Source: Marinobacter sp. SS21 (GTDB lineage: Bacteria; Pseudomonadota; Gammaproteobacteria; Pseudomonadales; Oleiphilaceae). From it: DNA of 64,000 bases. The stretch lies in assembly GCF_028369065.1 (NCBI RefSeq), contig NZ_JAQNDA010000004.1, positions 1 to 64,000 on the forward strand, read 5' to 3'. The notes beneath the pieces were generated by a model. That model did not search any database. It saw nothing but the letters and a program-made list of their open reading frames with translations, and was not told the DNA's origin. Shown piece by piece: positions 54,257 to 64,000 of the stretch (its first letter is position 1; every line of letters starts with the position of its first letter). The position numbers and the translations under genes were made by a program.

Positions 54257-54523
54257 ATGAGCACAGCTTCAGAAAGTCGTCAGTCCAAGACCATCAGTGA
54301 GTTGCGGGGCTTTATCAAGAAGGTGTTGAGCGATCCGACCGTAGCGGTCAAGTCAATGGAAATCGCCCGCAAGTACCGCGACCAGCCGAACGCCAATGAA
54401 CTGATGGCGCAGGAAATCAGCGCCAATACCACCGTGCGCATTCCGGAGAACTGGAGCGAGGCGGACCGCATGTTCCTGGACATCCTGCGTGAGGTGCTGG
54501 ACGACGAAGCCGCCCTGTATTGA
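54257..54523 (+). CDS. Conserved hypothetical protein
   Basis: This 88-residue soluble protein starts MSTASESRQSKTISELRGF and continues IKKVLSDPTVAVKSMEIARK, with an acidic C-terminus ILREVLDDEAALY. I do not recognise a known domain. The start at 54257 has GGGGGAG upstream. It lies 91 bp after the phosphate transporter on the same strand and converges on panP; co-transcription with pit is possible but no functional link is evident. High charge and lack of hydrophobic segments suggest a cytoplasmic protein. Confidence 0.6.
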   Translation: MSTASESRQSKTISELRGFIKKVLSDPTVAVKSMEIARKYRDQPNANELMAQEISANTTVRIPENWSEADRMFLDILREVLDDEAALY

Positions 54524-54560
54524 GGTCGGCTAAACCGCCTTTTCCCGTCCAGGCAGGTGC

Positions 54561-56246
54561 TCAGGCCTGCCTGCTGTCTGGCTGGTGCAGTGTCAGCGCG
54601 GCCTGCGCCGTCTCCATCAAGATATTCATCTCATCACTGATGCCCGGCTCATGGGCCAGGGCCGCCTGTTCCGCCAGGATGTCCCGCAGGATCTCTTCGG
54701 TGGTCAGCGGGTTGGCCAGTACCACCCGAAACACGATGCACGGGAAGTGCTGGTAGCGTGCCGGCTCCAGCCGGGTCCGTGACACGAAAGCCTTGCCTCG
54801 TTCCCGTTGGGTTTTCTGCAGAAACTTGGTCATCCGGTTCAGGCTGGTGTTGATGCGCTCCATCTGAACCGGGTCTGCCAGTGCCAGGGCCTCCTGAACC
54901 AGGGGCGGGCAGTAGCGATAGGTGAGGATGTTCAGCTCCGGACGGGTAACCAGCTCAAAGTCGTCGCGACCGTCAATCAGTTCCGCGAAGCGCCTGGCTT
55001 TGCTGATGCCCTGGTTGATCAGGATCTCGTAGCCTTCCCGGGCGAGGATCTTGAGCCCGGAATGGATCAGCATCGACATGCCCGGCCGGGAGCCTTCCAG
55101 GGTGGTGCTGCCGAGGTCGCGGGAACCCTTACGGATGATGTACTGGGCATGGTGTTCGACCGCGCTGGCCAGGGCCGGATCGCGGAAAACCACCAGGCCC
55201 GCCCCCATGGGTACATAGAGCTGCTTGTGGGCGTCGAAGGTGACCGAGTCGGCCTGCTCGATGCCCCGCAGCAGGTGGCGATAGTCGCGGGAGAAGAGGG
55301 TTGGGCCACCCCAGGCGGCATCGACGTGGAAGTGGGCGCCGAATTCCCGGGCAATGTCGGCCATCGCGTCCAGCGGGTCGACGTTGCCGGTTTCGGTGGT
55401 TCCCGCGATGCCACAAATGGCCATCACCTTGATTTTCTGCTTTTGCAGCTCCAGGCACTTATCCCGCAGGGCATCGGTCAGAATGCGGTTGTCGTCGTCG
55501 GTGTCCACCGCCACCAGGAACTCCCGGCCCAGGCCCAGCACGTCGGCGGCCTTGCGCAGGGAATAGTGGCCGCGACGGGACACCAGCACCGCGGCCCCTT
55601 CGTGACCGTAATAGCGCAGCGCCCTGAATAGGCCTTCCTCATGGATGCCGCGGAAACTGCCCTCCGCCGGGAAGGCGCGGTTGCGGGCTACCCACAAGGC
55701 CGTCAGGTTGGCAATGGTGCCGCCGGAACACATGGCGCCGAGAGAGTGGCGGGGGTCGTGCATCCATTTGCGGTAGAAGGCGCCGTCTTCGTTGTACACC
55801 AGGCGATGGATCATGCCCAGCACCTGCCGCTCCATGGGCGTAAACGCCTTGGAGGTTTCGGTCTTCACCAGGTTCTGGTTCAGGGCAATCATGATTTTCG
55901 ACAGCGGCAGCATGAAATAGGGCAGCGCCGAGGTCATGTGGCCGATGAAGCTGGGAGAGGCGGTGTGGACCGAGTTGGCCACCAGTTTGTCGAGCAGGAA
56001 CTGGGTCTGCTCAGACACAAAAACCGGTTTTTCGGGGATGCTGGAATCGGAGAAATCCTTCTCCACGTCGCCGAGGTCGCGCTCAATGGCAACGATGTGT
56101 TCCTGCAGGAACCCCGCCAGGTTGTTGGATATGTTCTGGTCAATCCGGCTGAGGGTGGATTCCGGTGCCTCGGGAACCGTGAATACACGATACATGGCCT
56201 CTACCGAAGCCTGAGCGGATTTTTTCTTTCCGGTCATAAGCGCCAC
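54561..56246 (-). CDS. panP: PLP-dependent aspartate 1-decarboxylase PanP
   Basis: This 561-residue group II PLP decarboxylase has the PLP-binding lysine in FDAHKQLYVPMGAG and the sequences SLGAMCSGGTIANLTALWVA, AICGIAGTTETGNVDPLDAM and HVDAAWGGPTLFSRDYRHLL. It matches the PanP family, which replaces PanD in making beta-alanine from aspartate for pantothenate and CoA; glutamate decarboxylase is the alternative. In this window coaD, the last-but-one CoA enzyme, lies at the right end. Start is ATG 56246. Confidence 0.85.
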   Translation of the reverse strand: MALMTGKKKSAQASVEAMYRVFTVPEAPESTLSRIDQNISNNLAGFLQEHIVAIERDLGDVEKDFSDSSIPEKPVFVSEQTQFLLDKLVANSVHTASPSFIGHMTSALPYFMLPLSKIMIALNQNLVKTETSKAFTPMERQVLGMIHRLVYNEDGAFYRKWMHDPRHSLGAMCSGGTIANLTALWVARNRAFPAEGSFRGIHEEGLFRALRYYGHEGAAVLVSRRGHYSLRKAADVLGLGREFLVAVDTDDDNRILTDALRDKCLELQKQKIKVMAICGIAGTTETGNVDPLDAMADIAREFGAHFHVDAAWGGPTLFSRDYRHLLRGIEQADSVTFDAHKQLYVPMGAGLVVFRDPALASAVEHHAQYIIRKGSRDLGSTTLEGSRPGMSMLIHSGLKILAREGYEILINQGISKARRFAELIDGRDDFELVTRPELNILTYRYCPPLVQEALALADPVQMERINTSLNRMTKFLQKTQRERGKAFVSRTRLEPARYQHFPCIVFRVVLANPLTTEEILRDILAEQAALAHEPGISDEMNILMETAQAALTLHQPDSRQA

Positions 56247-56650
56247 TCTGTCTCAGTGGGATTCCGCAGGTCCATCCCGGCTGGCCAGCGGATAACGGCG
56301 AGAAGCCCTGCTTCTCATCAAACGGTCATGGGCAGTCTGGCATAATTTCCCCATCAAGGGTGATGCCGCTGCCGATCAGGCGTCCTTTGGCGGTCCTGTA
56401 ACAACCATTGCGCGTGGCTATGAAGCGTTAATATTTGGCTAAAAATGCGCACTTTTAACTGATAAATTGCGATTTTTCGCCGAATTTAGCCTGGCCTGCG
56501 CGCGTGAGGTTGTTACGCACCCGCCTTTGGGTGGCGTAGTATACGGGGTCGCCCAGGATCGCGCCACACAGCCCATAGTCTAAGGCCTCGATTGTGGTGG
56601 CCTGATTGGGGGCGGTAGCGGTGGCGAATTGGCAAGACTGCTCGCCGGGG
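56247..56650. other. Intergenic region between panP and the DUF503 gene
   Basis: No gene, RNA or clear repeat is supported. The region is A/T-richer near 56430-56490. A lone CTGTAAC half-site near 56395 has no second half. Confidence 0.45.
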
Positions 56651-56989
56651 TCAGAGCAATTCCCTGTGGACGCTCAGTACCGGCGCGTCGATGCGCTCGG
56701 CAATGGCCTTTTCAATCTGGTCGAGCCGCTGGCTAATCAATTGCGATGACGTACCCAGGGCGGCAATGGTCCAGGTAGCGCAGTCGAGGGCGTCCAGGTC
56801 GGCGGTCTCGGATACCGCCAGATCCGGCTCCTTGCCCCAAATGGCCCGCAGCGGTGCGAAGGCCTTGCGCTTGGCCTTGATGTCATCACACCCGTAGACC
56901 TGAAAATGCAGGGTCATGACGCCGATGTGCGGCGTGATGGCCGGCTGTTGGCTGGGTTTGTTGAGCAGGCGGCGAACAGTTTCGGACAT
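56651..56989 (-). CDS. DUF503-family protein
   Basis: This 112-residue protein resembles DUF503 (YlxP): VMTLHFQVYGCDDIKAKRKA, then FAPLRAIWGKEPDLAVSE, then a C-terminal helix with SQLISQRLDQIEKAI. DUF503 proteins are small and of unknown or RNA-related role. The N-terminal 27 residues (MSETVRRLLNKPSQQ) are extra. Start is ATG 56989. It is on the same strand as, and 69 bp downstream of, the acyl-CoA dehydrogenase gene, whose end is at 57059. Confidence 0.7.
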   Translation of the reverse strand: MSETVRRLLNKPSQQPAITPHIGVMTLHFQVYGCDDIKAKRKAFAPLRAIWGKEPDLAVSETADLDALDCATWTIAALGTSSQLISQRLDQIEKAIAERIDAPVLSVHRELL

Positions 56990-57058
56990 GAAGGGGCCCT
57001 TGTGCAATGACCGACGTGCCCGCCGCGGGTGGCGGACACGGTCAGCGGGTGGATCTGC

Positions 57059-58759
57059 TCAGTTTACTACAGGCGTCGCCCGCTGAATAATGGCTTGCAC
57101 ATCCACCCCGCTGGGCAGGTTGCCGTAGTTGCGGCCGTCCTGGTGGGTCAGGCGGGAGGCGCAGAACGCGTCGGCGACCGCGGCATCGGAATGTTGCAGC
57201 AGCAGGGCGCCCTGCAGCGAGAGTGCCAGTCGGTCCACCAGATTGCGGGCCCGGTACTGCAGGTCGTCCGGTTTGCCAAAGTCCGCCTTGAGGGCGTGGA
57301 CGAAGCGGTCGAAGCGGGCGTCGCCGCCCTTGGCCCGCTCCAGTTCGTCGAAGTACACAGTCAGCGCCTGGGGTGACTTCTGCAGGGCTCGCAGCGTGTC
57401 CAGGCACTGGACATTGCCGCTGCCTTCCCAGATGGCGTTCACCGGCGCTTCCCGGTACAGCCGCGGCATGATGCAGTTTTCCATCACCCCGCTGCCGCCG
57501 ATGCATTCCATGGCTTCATAGGCATGATTGGGGGTGCGCTTACAGATCCAGTACTTGCCGACCGGTGTGGCAAGCCGGGTCAGTAGGCGCTCATGTTCGT
57601 CGTCCTGGTGGTCCAGCGCCCGGGCGACCCGCAGGGTCATGGCCAGTGCCGCTTCGCTTTCCAGGACCAGGTCCGCCAGCACATTCTGCATCAGCGGTTG
57701 CTGGTTCAGGCGTGCGCCGAAGGCGCTGCGGTGTTGGCAGTGGTGCAGGGCCTGAGCCGCCGCCTGGCGCATGCCGCCGGCGCTGCCAATCATGCAGTCG
57801 AAGCGGGTCATCGACACCATCTCGATGATGGCCGGCACGCCCCGGCCCTCCTCGCCAATCATCCACGCCAGCGCACCGCGCAGTTCCGCCTCGCTGGAGG
57901 CGTTGGCCACATTGCCCATCTTGTGCTTGAGGCGCTGGATCTGCCAGGGATTCTTGCTGCCGTCCGGGCGCCAGCGGGGCATCAGGAAGCAAGACAGTCC
58001 GCCCGGTGCCTGGGCCAGCACCAGGAACGCGTCGCACATGGGCGCGGAGACAAACCATTTGTGCCCGACCAGCTCGTAGGCCTGGCCCGGGCCGCCCTGG
58101 CCCAGCGGGTAGGCCCGGGTGCTGTTGGCGCGGACATCGCTGCCACCCTGTTTCTCGGTCATCGCCATGCCGATCGTTACCGACTGCTTCTGACGGTCCG
58201 GCAGGTTGCGGGGGTCGTAACTGTTATGGAGGATCTTGGCTTCCCAGTCGGCGGCCAGCCCCGGCTGTTGGCGAATCGACGGGATGGCGGCAAAGGTCAT
58301 GGTGATCGGGCAGCCATGGGCCGCCTCCACCTGGGAGTGCATATAGTACTTGGCCGCGCGGGCGACATGGGCGCCAGGCCCGGGCTCGGTCCAGGGGCTG
58401 CTGTGCAGACCGTGTTCCGTGGCGATGGTCATCAGGGCGTGGTAGGCGGGGTGGAATTCCACCTCGTCAATGCGGTGGCCGAAGCGGTCGTGGGTGTGGA
58501 ACAGCGGCGGGTTTTCGTTGGCCTTGAAGCCCAGTTCGATGGTCTCGGGGCGACCGGCGAGCGCGCCGAATTGCACCAGCGCCTCCTGGGCCCAGCCGGC
58601 ACCTTCCCGGGCTGCGGCCTCCTGCAGCGCCCGATCCTGCAGGTACAGGTTGTAGTTTTCCAGTGCTGGAGGTTGATTGGTGACCTCGTGGGTCGCCGCC
58701 AGGTAGCGGTCGTGCGACTCGTCGAACTGAGACTGCTGGGCTTGCTGCTGGGTCTTCAT
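57059..58759 (-). CDS. AidB-like acyl-CoA dehydrogenase
   Basis: This 566-residue flavoprotein shares the AidB N-terminal signature (VTNQPPALENYNLYLQD) and an acyl-CoA dehydrogenase core (GMAMTEKQGGSDVRANSTR, FVSAPMCDAF, AIWEGSGNVQCLD, MECIGGSGVMENC). Members act on isovaleryl-CoA-like substrates or, as AidB, protect DNA from alkylation. AidB is about 540 residues. Start is ATG 58759, two bases from the stop of the upstream TetR gene, so the pair is an operon. Whether it is catabolic or an AidB analogue cannot be settled. Confidence 0.85.
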   Translation of the reverse strand: MKTQQQAQQSQFDESHDRYLAATHEVTNQPPALENYNLYLQDRALQEAAAREGAGWAQEALVQFGALAGRPETIELGFKANENPPLFHTHDRFGHRIDEVEFHPAYHALMTIATEHGLHSSPWTEPGPGAHVARAAKYYMHSQVEAAHGCPITMTFAAIPSIRQQPGLAADWEAKILHNSYDPRNLPDRQKQSVTIGMAMTEKQGGSDVRANSTRAYPLGQGGPGQAYELVGHKWFVSAPMCDAFLVLAQAPGGLSCFLMPRWRPDGSKNPWQIQRLKHKMGNVANASSEAELRGALAWMIGEEGRGVPAIIEMVSMTRFDCMIGSAGGMRQAAAQALHHCQHRSAFGARLNQQPLMQNVLADLVLESEAALAMTLRVARALDHQDDEHERLLTRLATPVGKYWICKRTPNHAYEAMECIGGSGVMENCIMPRLYREAPVNAIWEGSGNVQCLDTLRALQKSPQALTVYFDELERAKGGDARFDRFVHALKADFGKPDDLQYRARNLVDRLALSLQGALLLQHSDAAVADAFCASRLTHQDGRNYGNLPSGVDVQAIIQRATPVVN

Positions 58760-58761
58760 GG

Positions 58762-59391
58762 TTACCTCCGGGTGCCGGTCAGCCCCTGCAGGCAGAAGCC
58801 GACAATGGTGTTGACCAGCGATTCATAGTCGGTTGGCGGCGTCTTGCCGTCCGTGCTCTGGGCCGGCGACAGCGGCCCCACCAGACTCTCGGCGATGGCA
58901 CCGACCAGGCAGGTGCTGCTGTGTCGGGCCTCCTGGGCGGGCAGCGAGCCTTCCCTCACCCCTTCGCGTATGGCCGCCTCGAACAGCTCGGCGTAGGCCC
59001 GGCGGTACCGTAGTCGCTCCGCCTCCACGCGCGGGTCCACCGGTTCGGCAATCAGGGCCCAGGCCATGGTGGGCGCCCGCAGCGCGCGTCTGGCGAAATG
59101 CCGAAGGGCCTGCGCAAGCCGCTCGACGGCATCGCCGTCTCCCGCCAGATCCTTGGCCACCCGGCCGACCTCGCGCTCGGTGGCGGCGCGGAACACCTCG
59201 GCAAACAGCTCCTCCTTCGACTCGAAGTGGCGATAGATGGTGCCGGTGGCCACCTCGGCCTGGCTCGCGACCTGGCTGATCTGGGCGTTGCGAAAGCCGC
59301 CTTCAGTCACCCGGAGTTGGGCGCAGTCCAGAATGCGCTGTCGGGCCAGGGCCTTGCGCTGGCGCATTTTCTCAGTCTCGCGATAAGCCAT
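58762..59391 (-). CDS. TetR-family regulator of the AidB-like dehydrogenase
   Basis: This 209-residue TetR protein has an N-terminal helix-turn-helix (ISQVASQAEVATGTIYRHFES) and a basic leader (MAYRETEKMRQRKALARQRI). It lies directly upstream of the AidB-like dehydrogenase gene (stop and start are 2 bp apart) and probably represses that operon. An inverted repeat, TGAAT-CAGC-ATTCA, lies 27 bp upstream of its start and is a candidate operator. Start is ATG 59391. Ligand unknown; an acyl-CoA is plausible. Confidence 0.88.
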   Translation of the reverse strand: MAYRETEKMRQRKALARQRILDCAQLRVTEGGFRNAQISQVASQAEVATGTIYRHFESKEELFAEVFRAATEREVGRVAKDLAGDGDAVERLAQALRHFARRALRAPTMAWALIAEPVDPRVEAERLRYRRAYAELFEAAIREGVREGSLPAQEARHSSTCLVGAIAESLVGPLSPAQSTDGKTPPTDYESLVNTIVGFCLQGLTGTRR

Positions 59392-59417
59392 GCGGTTCCT
59401 CTTTGCCTGCTAACAAG

Positions 59418-59431
59418 TGAATCAGCATTCA
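59418..59431. promoter_or_regulatory. Candidate TetR operator
   Basis: TGAATCAGCATTCA is a perfect five-base inverted repeat around a four-base centre, 27 bp upstream of the TetR gene on the minus strand. It would allow autoregulation of the TetR-dehydrogenase operon. Confidence 0.55.
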
Positions 59432-59596
59432 TTTTTTGTGTCAAGCGCCGTTCAGACGACGCCGTCGCCTCCCTGACGTCTGGCGCTGATCGTAACTTAC
59501 CGTAAATCGGTGCTGGCTTCCCGCGCTGGCTGGGGCAGGGGTGAAGGCTTGAGGCGGTGTCATCATTTGGTCACCGGTCTGCGGTTACCCTGTTAA

Positions 59597-60700
<1,104 letters not shown>

Positions 60701-60761
60701 GGAGCCGGCACGGCAACCGGCCTGGCCCTCTACCAGAATCGAAGCGAAGGATCCTAGCGAC

Positions 60762-62900
60762 ATGAGTACGGAATCTGCAAAAGCCCTGAAACCCGCCAAT
60801 GATGTGTTGGTGGGGCAACAGCTGCCGGCCGATGAACGGCTGCCGGCGATCGATCCGACCGCCAGAGACTATTACTTCAACCGGGAGCTGAGTCATTTGC
60901 AGTTCAACTACCGGGTGTTGCAGCAGGCGCTGGATCCCACCCATCCGTTACTCAACCGGTTGATGTTCTGCTGCATTTTCAGCAGTAACATGGATGAGTT
61001 TTTCGAGATCCGGGTGGCGGGGCTGCGCCAGCAGATGAAGTACGGCCGCGAAAGTGTGGGGCCGGATGGCATGCTGCCCAACCAGCTGTTGACGGAAATC
61101 AGTCAGGTGGCGCACCAATACATCACCGAACAGTACGACATTCTCAACAACGTACTGATCCCGGAGATGGAGAAGGAAAACATCCACTTCGTCCGGCGTC
61201 GTGAGTGGACGCCCGCCCAGGCGGAATGGGTGCGGCAGTATTTCGAAGAGGAGATCCTGCCGGTGGTCAACCCCATTGGTCTGGACCCCTCCCACCCGTT
61301 TCCCCGGCTGGTCAACAAGAGTCTCAACTTCATCGTCGAGCTGGACGGCAAGGATGCGTTCGGCCGGGAAACTGGCATGGCCATCGTGCCGGCACCGCGT
61401 TCGCTGCCGCGACTGGTGCGGCTGCCGGATGATGTCTGCGACGGCGGCGACCACCTGGTGTTCCTGTCGTCGATGATCCACGCCCATGCCGACGAGCTGT
61501 TCCCGGGCATGGAGGTGAAGGGGTGCTATCAGTTCCGCCTGACCCGCAATGCCGACCTGGAGTTGGAAGACGATCTGAAAGATTTGGCATCGGCCCTGCG
61601 CGGCGAGTTGCTCAGTCGCCGTTTCGGAGACGGTGTGCGGCTGGAGGTGGCCGATAACTGCCCGGAAGAGTTGGTGCAGTTTCTGCTGCGGGAATTCGGC
61701 CTGAGTGAGCGGGATCTGTACCAGGTGCATGGCCCGGTCAACCTGACCCGGCTGATGGCGGTCAGTGGTCTGGTGGATCGGGAAGACCTGGTGTATCCCG
61801 GCTTTTCCCCGGCGGTACCGAAAAAGATCCGTAACAACGAGGACATTTTCGACGTCATCCGGCAGAAACCGGTGTTACTGCTGCACCCGTTCGAGAGCTT
61901 TACCCCGGTGATTGATTTCCTCCGTCAGGCGGCCAAGGACCCGCAGGTGCTGGCGATTCGCCAGACCCTGTACCGTACCGGGGCCGATTCCGAAATCGTC
62001 GAGGCCCTGATGGACGCCGCTCGCCGCGGCAAGGAAGTCACGGCGGTGATTGAGTTGCGGGCCCGCTTTGACGAGGCGGAAAACCTGGAGCTGGCGAGCC
62101 GGCTCCAGGAAGCCGGGGTGATCGTGGTGTATGGGGTGGTGGGCTTCAAGACCCACGCCAAGATGATTGTTATCGTGCGTCGGGAAGAGGGTCGATTGAA
62201 GCGCTATGTTCACCTCGGCACCGGCAACTACCACGCCGGTAATGCCCGCCTGTACACCGACTACAGCCTGTTGTCCTGCGACGACGCCCTTGGCGACGAC
62301 GTCAACAAGCTGTTCCAGCAGCTTACCGGCATGGGCAAGGCCCTCAAGATCAAGAAGCTGTTTCATGCCCCGTTTACCCTGCACAAGAAATTGATCGAGT
62401 TGATCGACCGGGAGGCCGGGCATGGCGGGCAGGGTCACATTGTGTTCAAAATCAATGCCTTGACCGAGCCGGAGGTGATGCTGGCGCTGTACCGGGCGTC
62501 CCAGGCCGGGGTGCGGGTGGATCTGATCATCCGTGGTATTTGTTGTCTGCGGCCGGGCGTGCCGGGCTTGTCGGAGAACATTCACGTCCGTTCCATCGTT
62601 GGCCGGTTCCTGGAGCACACCCGGGTGTACAGCTTTGGCAACAACGGCAAACCGGAGGTGTATTGTTCCAGCGCCGATGGCATGGTGCGCAACCTGATCA
62701 ACCGGGTTGAGGTGGCATTCCCGGTGGATGACCGTGACCTGGCGGAGCGTTTGCGCGGCGAGCTGGATGCCTACCTGGCCGACAACTGCCAGAGCTGGGA
62801 GTTGCAGCCCGATGGCCAGTACGTCCAGAATCAGCCGGAAGAAGGAGTGGAGCGTTTCGCATCGCAGCTTACGCTGCTAGAACGCCTGACCGGTAAGTAG
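60762..62900 (+). CDS. ppk1: Polyphosphate kinase Ppk1
   Basis: This 712-residue Ppk1 has the four-domain layout: an N-terminal helical domain (FNRELSHLQFNYRVLQQALD), a head domain, and two C-terminal phospholipase-D-like domains. The autophosphorylated His is in VGFKTHAKMIVI, with FVHLGTGNYH-like YVHLGTGNYHAGNARLYTDY. It polymerises the gamma phosphate of ATP into polyphosphate. Start is ATG 60762. It lies next to hemB, and links with the Pst, PhoU, PhoBR and PiT genes in the same window. Confidence 0.96.
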   Translation: MSTESAKALKPANDVLVGQQLPADERLPAIDPTARDYYFNRELSHLQFNYRVLQQALDPTHPLLNRLMFCCIFSSNMDEFFEIRVAGLRQQMKYGRESVGPDGMLPNQLLTEISQVAHQYITEQYDILNNVLIPEMEKENIHFVRRREWTPAQAEWVRQYFEEEILPVVNPIGLDPSHPFPRLVNKSLNFIVELDGKDAFGRETGMAIVPAPRSLPRLVRLPDDVCDGGDHLVFLSSMIHAHADELFPGMEVKGCYQFRLTRNADLELEDDLKDLASALRGELLSRRFGDGVRLEVADNCPEELVQFLLREFGLSERDLYQVHGPVNLTRLMAVSGLVDREDLVYPGFSPAVPKKIRNNEDIFDVIRQKPVLLLHPFESFTPVIDFLRQAAKDPQVLAIRQTLYRTGADSEIVEALMDAARRGKEVTAVIELRARFDEAENLELASRLQEAGVIVVYGVVGFKTHAKMIVIVRREEGRLKRYVHLGTGNYHAGNARLYTDYSLLSCDDALGDDVNKLFQQLTGMGKALKIKKLFHAPFTLHKKLIELIDREAGHGGQGHIVFKINALTEPEVMLALYRASQAGVRVDLIIRGICCLRPGVPGLSENIHVRSIVGRFLEHTRVYSFGNNGKPEVYCSSADGMVRNLINRVEVAFPVDDRDLAERLRGELDAYLADNCQSWELQPDGQYVQNQPEEGVERFASQLTLLERLTGK

Positions 62901-63055
62901 CATGGCCGCATCATTCGGCCGAGGGGCGCCGGCTCGGCGCTGGATCTCAACGCACAGCTGCGGTCGTTGCCGCCGCTGCTCCGAGCGGGGCTGCTGGCCC
63001 CGTCTGGGCGGGGCGCTGAGGGCGGATTGGCTGGTGAGCTAAACGCTTTTTGTCC

Positions 63056-63131
63056 GGAGCGCTAAGGGTATTTTTAAACAGAGCGCTAAGACTGTTTAAG
63101 CGCTAAGGACTGTTTAACGGGAGCGCCAAGG
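63056..63131. repeat. Short degenerate repeat array between ppk1 and the ferredoxin gene
   Basis: AGCGCTAAG or a one-base variant occurs four times: 63058-63066, 63082-63090, 63099-63107 and 63122-63130 (as AGCGCCAAG). Two copies are followed by ACTGTTTA in a 17-18 bp unit, and an inverted copy of that tail (TTTAAACAG) precedes the second. The array lies in the convergent gap between ppk1 and the ferredoxin gene and probably folds. Confidence 0.7.
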
Positions 63132-63133
63132 GC

Positions 63134-63415
<282 letters not shown>

Positions 63416-63551
63416 CTATTCTACCGGAAACTGTCAGCAATTGGGCGAGATATTGTAACGCCGGGGCCCGGCCCCGGTTTGCCTTCAGCGCGGCTGCCGC
63501 AAAGCGCAACCGCCGGCATCTCAACACCTCAACAGCGACGCGGTTGGTGGC

Positions 63552-64000
<449 letters not shown>

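Overview
The window is a 64 kb piece of a high-GC gammaproteobacterial chromosome. Gene content suggests Marinobacter or a close relative: a rubredoxin/rubredoxin-reductase pair, long FadE, a PanP-type aspartate decarboxylase, a YfhL-type ferredoxin next to coaD, hpt-ubiC-ubiA-phoB-phoR, and several 7TM-GGDEF-EAL proteins. The genus is inferred from gene content and order, not from a database search.

Layout. 1-2.4 kb is a lower-GC accessory patch. It holds the 3' end of a group II intron (domains V and VI) and three toxin-antitoxin modules, ParE-like, VapBC and HigBA. Two of the three toxin genes carry a one-base insertion in a homopolymer while their antitoxins stay intact. 2.4-11.3 kb holds a YciA thioesterase, then pstS-pstC-pstA-pstB-phoU behind a clear PHO box, then hinT, a UbiH-family hydroxylase and a YbaK-domain protein. 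11.6-16.1 kb holds an MscS channel, tRNA selenouridine synthase, an ETFB-lysine-methyltransferase-like enzyme, a Nudix enzyme and a SixA-Nudix fusion. At 16.27-16.50 kb on the minus strand lies a small RNA of the CsrB/RsmZ type: about 15 GGA motifs in about 235 nt, a strong terminator, a GacA/UvrY box about 177 bp upstream, and a PHO-box-like element at its promoter.

16.7-27.9 kb is housekeeping and lipid metabolism: vanZ, cysZ, rapA, fadE, crcB, cspA, a dienelactone hydrolase, ald, a GST-like protein and a Yip1 protein. A 263 bp MITE with a CTAG target duplication sits exactly at the stop codon of a TetR gene. That regulator faces an SDR / di-iron ferritin-like / Baeyer-Villiger monooxygenase cluster. 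32-45 kb holds a 7TM-EAL protein, a PBP7-like peptidase, a small asparaginase-domain protein, the group mltB-ydjM-like-rsuA-like, a response regulator, and hpt-ubiC-ubiA-phoB-phoR with a second PHO box before phoB. 45-56 kb holds rubredoxin and its reductase, tesB, a second 7TM-EAL protein, an 11-bp tandem repeat, a flavodoxin, a GGDEF diguanylate cyclase, a PiT phosphate transporter and panP. 56-64 kb holds a DUF503 protein, an AidB-like dehydrogenase with its TetR regulator, hemB, ppk1, a ferredoxin and a coaD cut by the window end.

Functionally the window is rich in phosphate biology: Pst-PhoU uptake, PhoBR sensing, PiT uptake and polyphosphate synthesis by Ppk1. It also encodes c-di-GMP enzymes and a Csr-type regulatory RNA. 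The most interesting inference is that the Csr-type RNA may receive both a GacA input and a PhoB input.
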